Shown here: one piece after another, positions 60,818 to 64,000 of the stretch | Position numbering within the stretch: the first letter of the stretch is position 1 | Layout of the letters: every line of letters begins with the position of its first letter | From: Patulibacter defluvii | GTDB lineage: Bacteria; Actinomycetota; Thermoleophilia; Solirubrobacterales; Solirubrobacteraceae | DNA length: 64,000 nucleotides | Assembly: GCF_034096925.1 (NCBI RefSeq) | Contig: NZ_JAWZSQ010000012.1 | Coordinates: 1 to 64,000 of the forward strand | Direction of reading: 5' to 3' | Translations under genes and position numbers: made by a program | Notes under the pieces: generated by a model | Told to the model about the DNA's origin: nothing | The model's database searches: none | Seen by the model: the letters and a program-made list of their open reading frames with translations, nothing else

Positions 60818-63034
60818 CTAGCGGCGGACGGTCCGCTGGGCCTGCACCGTCCGCGTGCGGCCGCTGGTGCGGCCGGTGGCGCGGACGGTCACCCGGTAGC
60901 GGCCCGCGGGCAGCCGCCGGAGCGTGCGCCGGATCGTCGTCGCCCGCCGCGGCGCGGTGGCCGAGAGCCGCCGCACGGTCCGCCAGCTGGTGCGGGTCCG
61001 GACCCGGCCGCCGCTCCGCACCCGCCGCACGCCGCGGCGGGCGATCGCCACCCGGACGGTCGCCGGCGAGGAGACGCGCAGCGACAGCCGGCGGGCGGCG
61101 AGCCGGATCCGCGTCACCCGCGGGCGCGCGCGGCTGGCGGCGGCGCCGGGAGCGGTCGGCAGCGCGGCGCGGACGGTCGGCCGCTGGTCGGCGAGCGGCA
61201 CCACCGGGATCCGCAGCGGCGACGGCACGCCCGGCTGGAGGCTGATCGAGACCGGCGTCGGCACCGTCGACCCGCGGAAGGCCAGGTCGCCGCCGGCGAC
61301 GACCAGCCGGAAGCGGTGGCCGCGCGGGAAGCGGTGGACGATCCCCGGCAGGCTGACGGTGATCGGGCGGCCGTCGGTCGGCACCCGCACCGGCGCGGTC
61401 TGCTCGGCCGGCAGCTCGACCGTGCCGTCCGGATGCAGATCCTCCAGCCGCACGAAGACGACGGCCTGGCCCAGCTCGCCGAGCAGCGCGCCAGTGACGC
61501 CGGCCAGCCCGGGGTTGATCCGCAGCCGCACCGTCGGGATCCCGACCACGTCGGTGTCGGCGGTCAGCGGCGCGCTGGTGAAGCTGGTCGAGGTGCCCGG
61601 CAAGTCGACCGGCTGCGAGCCGAGCTCGAAGAGGCTGAAGGTCGTGAGACCGGTCGGCAGCCCGGCGACGGTGGTCAGGAAGCTCGGGTCGCCGGTCTTC
61701 GTCGGTGCCCCCTCCGGCTGCAGCGTGCCGTCGGCCGAGAGCGAGTAGGCGGCGGTCCGGCCGGGCGGCGGGAAGCTGGCCGAGCGGGCGTAGGCCGGCG
61801 TCGCGTCGCCGCGGTACGGGGCCCACTCGCGGAAGTAGCTGAAGTCGAGCGAGGGGACCTTCGGGTCGTCCTTCAGCCAGTGCGCGAACCAGTCCAGGAA
61901 GGCGGTGCTCTCGTAGGCGGGGGTCCGGAACGAGACGTCCTGCTCGCCGGGGACGCGGCCGCCGCTGTGGCCGGCGTGGTGCCAGATCAGCTTCACCGGC
62001 ACGCCCTGGGCCCGCAGCGCGTCGTAGGTGGCGACCGACTCCTGGAGGTTGAAGAGCGAGTCCTCCTGGCCCTGCGCCAGCAGCGTCGGGATCCGGATCC
62101 GCTGCACGTAGTCGGCGACCGAGGCGTGGCGGAGGATCCGCGCCAGCCCGGTCGGCGGGTAGCCCTGGACGAGCGCGGCGCCGGCGGCGGCGCACAGCTG
62201 GAGGTCGAAGCCGGGGCAGACGAGCGCCCGCTGGCCGGGATCGACGGTCAGCCCGTTGACCCCGTTGACCAGGCCCATCGTGAAGAAGCCCAGGCTCCAG
62301 AGCAGCTTCAGCGCGCCGGGCTCGGCCGACTGGACGCCGGGCCGGAGGTCGGCGTTGTTCGGCGCCAGTGCGTAGCGGAGGTCGTTCCAGGTGTTCTGGG
62401 GGACGATCGTGTCGAGCCGGGGATCGACGCCGGCGGTGGCGAACTGGATCTGGCCGCCGTAGGAGCCGCCGATCATCCCCGAGCGCGGGTCGTTCGGCCG
62501 GACCGTGCCGTCGTGGGCCTTCTGGTCGCGGCGGACGAAGTCGACCGGGCGGCCGCCGGGCACGCGGGCCCCGCCCAGGTAGGAGAGCAGCGCGCTGGCG
62601 GCGCGGCCGTCGTAGTCGGGGTCGTCGAGGGTGATCTTGCAGCCCGAGTTGCCCCAGCCGAGGCCGGAGTACGGCAGCGTCACGTAGCCCTTGCGGGCCA
62701 GGCCGGCGGCCTGCGAGCGCTCGCCGGCGACGTTGCCGCCGAAGCCGTTGGTGATCATGATCGCCGGCGCCGGACGGGCCGCCGTGGCCGAGCTCGGGCG
62801 GAACAGCTCGGCCTCGAGCTGGCAGGTCTGGACGTCGCCGACGCCGACCCGGACGGTGAACATCAGCGGCTGGACGCTGTAGCCGTCCTTGCGCTCGATC
62901 GGGCCCTCGACCACCCGCACCGGCACCGGCAGGTCGGCCGCCGCCGCGCTGCTGACGCCCACGCCGGTCGCCGCCGCGGTCGCCGCCAGCAGCAGCCCCG
63001 CGCGCACGGCGCGTCCCCTCCCGATCCCGCTCAT
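60818..63034 (-). CDS. Secreted CocE/NonD (S15)-family hydrolase
   Basis: A 738-aa exported hydrolase. The signal peptide is 'AGLLLAATAAATGVGVSSAA'. The alpha/beta-hydrolase domain has nucleophile Ser191 in 'GMIGGSYGGQIQF', Asp in 'LAQGQEDSLFN' and His in 'HHAGHSGG', as in X-Pro dipeptidyl-peptidase/cocaine-esterase proteins. The C-terminal jelly-roll ('RFPRGHRFRLVVAGGDLAFR') is the X-Pro_dipeptidyl C domain. A further Arg-rich Ig-like tail (about 650-738) ends 'RTRTVQAQRTVRR', matching the style of the S8 protease tail. GAGGGAG 7 bases before the ATG fixes the start. It is probably an extracellular peptidase or esterase. Confidence 0.9.
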   Translation of the reverse strand: MSGIGRGRAVRAGLLLAATAAATGVGVSSAAAADLPVPVRVVEGPIERKDGYSVQPLMFTVRVGVGDVQTCQLEAELFRPSSATAARPAPAIMITNGFGGNVAGERSQAAGLARKGYVTLPYSGLGWGNSGCKITLDDPDYDGRAASALLSYLGGARVPGGRPVDFVRRDQKAHDGTVRPNDPRSGMIGGSYGGQIQFATAGVDPRLDTIVPQNTWNDLRYALAPNNADLRPGVQSAEPGALKLLWSLGFFTMGLVNGVNGLTVDPGQRALVCPGFDLQLCAAAGAALVQGYPPTGLARILRHASVADYVQRIRIPTLLAQGQEDSLFNLQESVATYDALRAQGVPVKLIWHHAGHSGGRVPGEQDVSFRTPAYESTAFLDWFAHWLKDDPKVPSLDFSYFREWAPYRGDATPAYARSASFPPPGRTAAYSLSADGTLQPEGAPTKTGDPSFLTTVAGLPTGLTTFSLFELGSQPVDLPGTSTSFTSAPLTADTDVVGIPTVRLRINPGLAGVTGALLGELGQAVVFVRLEDLHPDGTVELPAEQTAPVRVPTDGRPITVSLPGIVHRFPRGHRFRLVVAGGDLAFRGSTVPTPVSISLQPGVPSPLRIPVVPLADQRPTVRAALPTAPGAAASRARPRVTRIRLAARRLSLRVSSPATVRVAIARRGVRRVRSGGRVRTRTSWRTVRRLSATAPRRATTIRRTLRRLPAGRYRVTVRATGRTSGRTRTVQAQRTVRR

Positions 63035-63141
63035 CGCACAGCTCCCTCTGCGCCCGCGCCCAGTGCGCGGACCTCCCGCCGGCGAACCTACCACCGGTCG
63101 CGTCTTGGCGCGTACGGCCGTCCGTCGGGGCCGGCGCTAAC

Positions 63142-63157
63142 GTTGCACGGGTGCAAC
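63142..63157. promoter_or_regulatory. Probable TetR operator
   Basis: GTTGCACGGGTGCAAC is a perfect palindrome with a 2-base centre, 16 bases upstream of the tetR start and overlapping a TAACGT -10-like sequence. Confidence 0.6.
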
Positions 63158-63173
63158 CTTCGCGGGAGCCTCG

Positions 63174-63827
63174 ATGAGCAGCCGCCGGACCGCCGCGCCG
63201 ATCGCCTCGGTCGGCGGGCACCCGAACGGCCAGGTGCCGCGGGCGCTGCGCGAGGAGCAGCTGCTCGACACCGCGCTCAGCGTCTTCGCCGAGCAGGGCT
63301 ACGAGGCGACCTCGATCGTCGACATCGCCGCCGCCGCCGGGATCACGCGGCCGGTGGTCTACAAGCACTACGGCTCGAAGGACGGCATCTACCTGGCCTG
63401 CCTGCGGCGCGCCCGCCAGCAGCTGGAGCAGCAGCTGGCCGAGGCGATCGACCCCGACGACGACGCCGAGGGCCAGCTGCGGGCGGGGATCGACGCCTAC
63501 TTCCGGTTCGTCGAGGACAACGGCCGCGAGTGGGACGTGCTGTTCGGCAACGGGATGCCGGTCTCCGGCCCGGCGGCCGACGGCGCGCTCGAGCTGCGCC
63601 AGACCACCGCCTCGGTGATCGGCGCGCTGCTGGCCCAGACCGCGCCGGGGATCGACGCCCAGTCGATCGACGCCTTCGCCCAGGGGCTCAACGGCAGCGG
63701 GGTCGAGCTGGCGCGCTGGTGGCGGCGCAACCCGCACCTGACCCGCGAGCAGGTCGTCGAGTACCACCTGACCTTCGCCTGGGCCGGGCTCGGCAGCGTG
63801 GTCCGCGGGACGACGGCGCCGCGATGA
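63174..63827 (+). CDS. TetR-family transcriptional regulator
   Basis: A 217-aa regulator. The HTH is 'LLDTALSVFAEQGYEATSIV' and 'DIAAAAGITRPVVYKHYGSK', followed by a helical ligand domain ('IDAYFRFVEDNGREWDVLFG'). The sequence GGGAG lies upstream of the ATG. A perfect 16-bp palindrome overlaps its promoter, predicting autoregulation. The stop overlaps the start of the NAD(P)-binding protein gene as ATGA, so the oxidoreductase is likely part of the same regulon. It is divergent from the CocE hydrolase gene, which the same site could also control. Confidence 0.9.
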   Translation: MSSRRTAAPIASVGGHPNGQVPRALREEQLLDTALSVFAEQGYEATSIVDIAAAAGITRPVVYKHYGSKDGIYLACLRRARQQLEQQLAEAIDPDDDAEGQLRAGIDAYFRFVEDNGREWDVLFGNGMPVSGPAADGALELRQTTASVIGALLAQTAPGIDAQSIDAFAQGLNGSGVELARWWRRNPHLTREQVVEYHLTFAWAGLGSVVRGTTAPR

Positions 63828-64000
63828 GCGGGCCGATCCTCGTCACCGGGGCGACCGGCACCCAGGGCGGTGCGGTCCTGCGCGGCCTGCGGGCGGCCGG
63901 CCACCAGGTCGCGGCGCTGGTCCGCGACCCGGACGCGCCGCGGGCGCGGGCGCTGGCCGCCGACGGCGTCGAGCTGCGGCGCGGCGACCTGACCGACGTC
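63824..64000 (+). CDS. NmrA-like NAD(P)-binding oxidoreductase (3' end outside window)
   Basis: The first 59 residues of a Rossmann-fold protein, beginning 'MSGPILVTGATGTQGGAVLR' and continuing 'AAGHQVAALVRDPDAPRARA'. The GATGTQGG glycine motif is characteristic of NmrA/HSCARG-type redox-sensing proteins and atypical SDRs. It is translationally coupled to the upstream tetR gene. The rest lies beyond the window. Confidence 0.85.
   Translation, partial: MSGPILVTGATGTQGGAVLRGLRAAGHQVAALVRDPDAPRARALAADGVELRRGDLTDV

Overview
The window is very GC-rich chromosomal DNA from a Gram-positive actinobacterial-type organism. Lon protease, DUF6351, DUF2339, MMPL and CocE-type genes, Arg/Pro/Ala-rich proteins, frequent 4-nt ATGA/GTGA gene overlaps, and secreted proteins ending in a short Ig-like, Arg-rich domain together suggest the Thermoleophilia (Solirubrobacterales/Patulibacter-like). 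That placement is an inference from protein style, not from a marker gene. No rRNA, tRNA, CRISPR, phage or IS element was recognised.

Layout. 1-7.4 kb: end of an unidentified gene, then a glycan-modification cluster with two divergent GT4+GT2 fusion glycosyltransferases and three methyltransferase-like proteins. 7.4-11.2 kb: two coupled secreted delta-60-repeat proteins. 11.5-27.1 kb: the centrepiece, eight tandem same-strand paralogous genes (called A to H here), each about 570-584 aa. Each has a signal peptide, four repeated beta-rich modules and a strongly cationic Lys/Arg tail. I know no named family for them. Most have their own Shine-Dalgarno and leader, and most are followed by a strong hairpin terminator, so they look like independent transcription units. 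27.3-29.7 kb: a convergent two-gene operon with a secreted S8 protease and a secreted partner of unknown function. 29.8-32.2 kb: lon.

32.4-42.7 kb: a small hypothetical protein, a secreted DUF6351 hydrolase-like protein, an ABC-2 exporter pair, an APH-like kinase, an acyl-CoA ligase and a large ATP-binding LuxR regulator. 42.7-45.8 kb: a MarR-controlled operon that looks like a hydroquinone-detoxification route (ring-cleaving dioxygenase, carboxylesterase, maleylacetate-reductase-like enzyme). 45.9-52.8 kb: two TetR modules, each with clear palindromic operators, controlling a DUF2339 membrane protein and an MMPL exporter. 52.7-54.6 kb: an SDR and a secreted helical-repeat protein. 54.7-60.7 kb: a probable six-gene operon of response regulator, sensor kinase, lipoprotein, efflux adaptor, ABC ATPase and MacB/FtsX-like permease. 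60.8-64 kb: a secreted CocE/S15 hydrolase, and a TetR gene coupled to an NmrA-like oxidoreductase that runs off the window.

The most promising undescribed system is the A-H array with its shared leader element, possibly acting with the convergent S8 protease operon as an extracellular coat or matrix. Several regulators and enzymes also appear to be expressed from leaderless transcripts.
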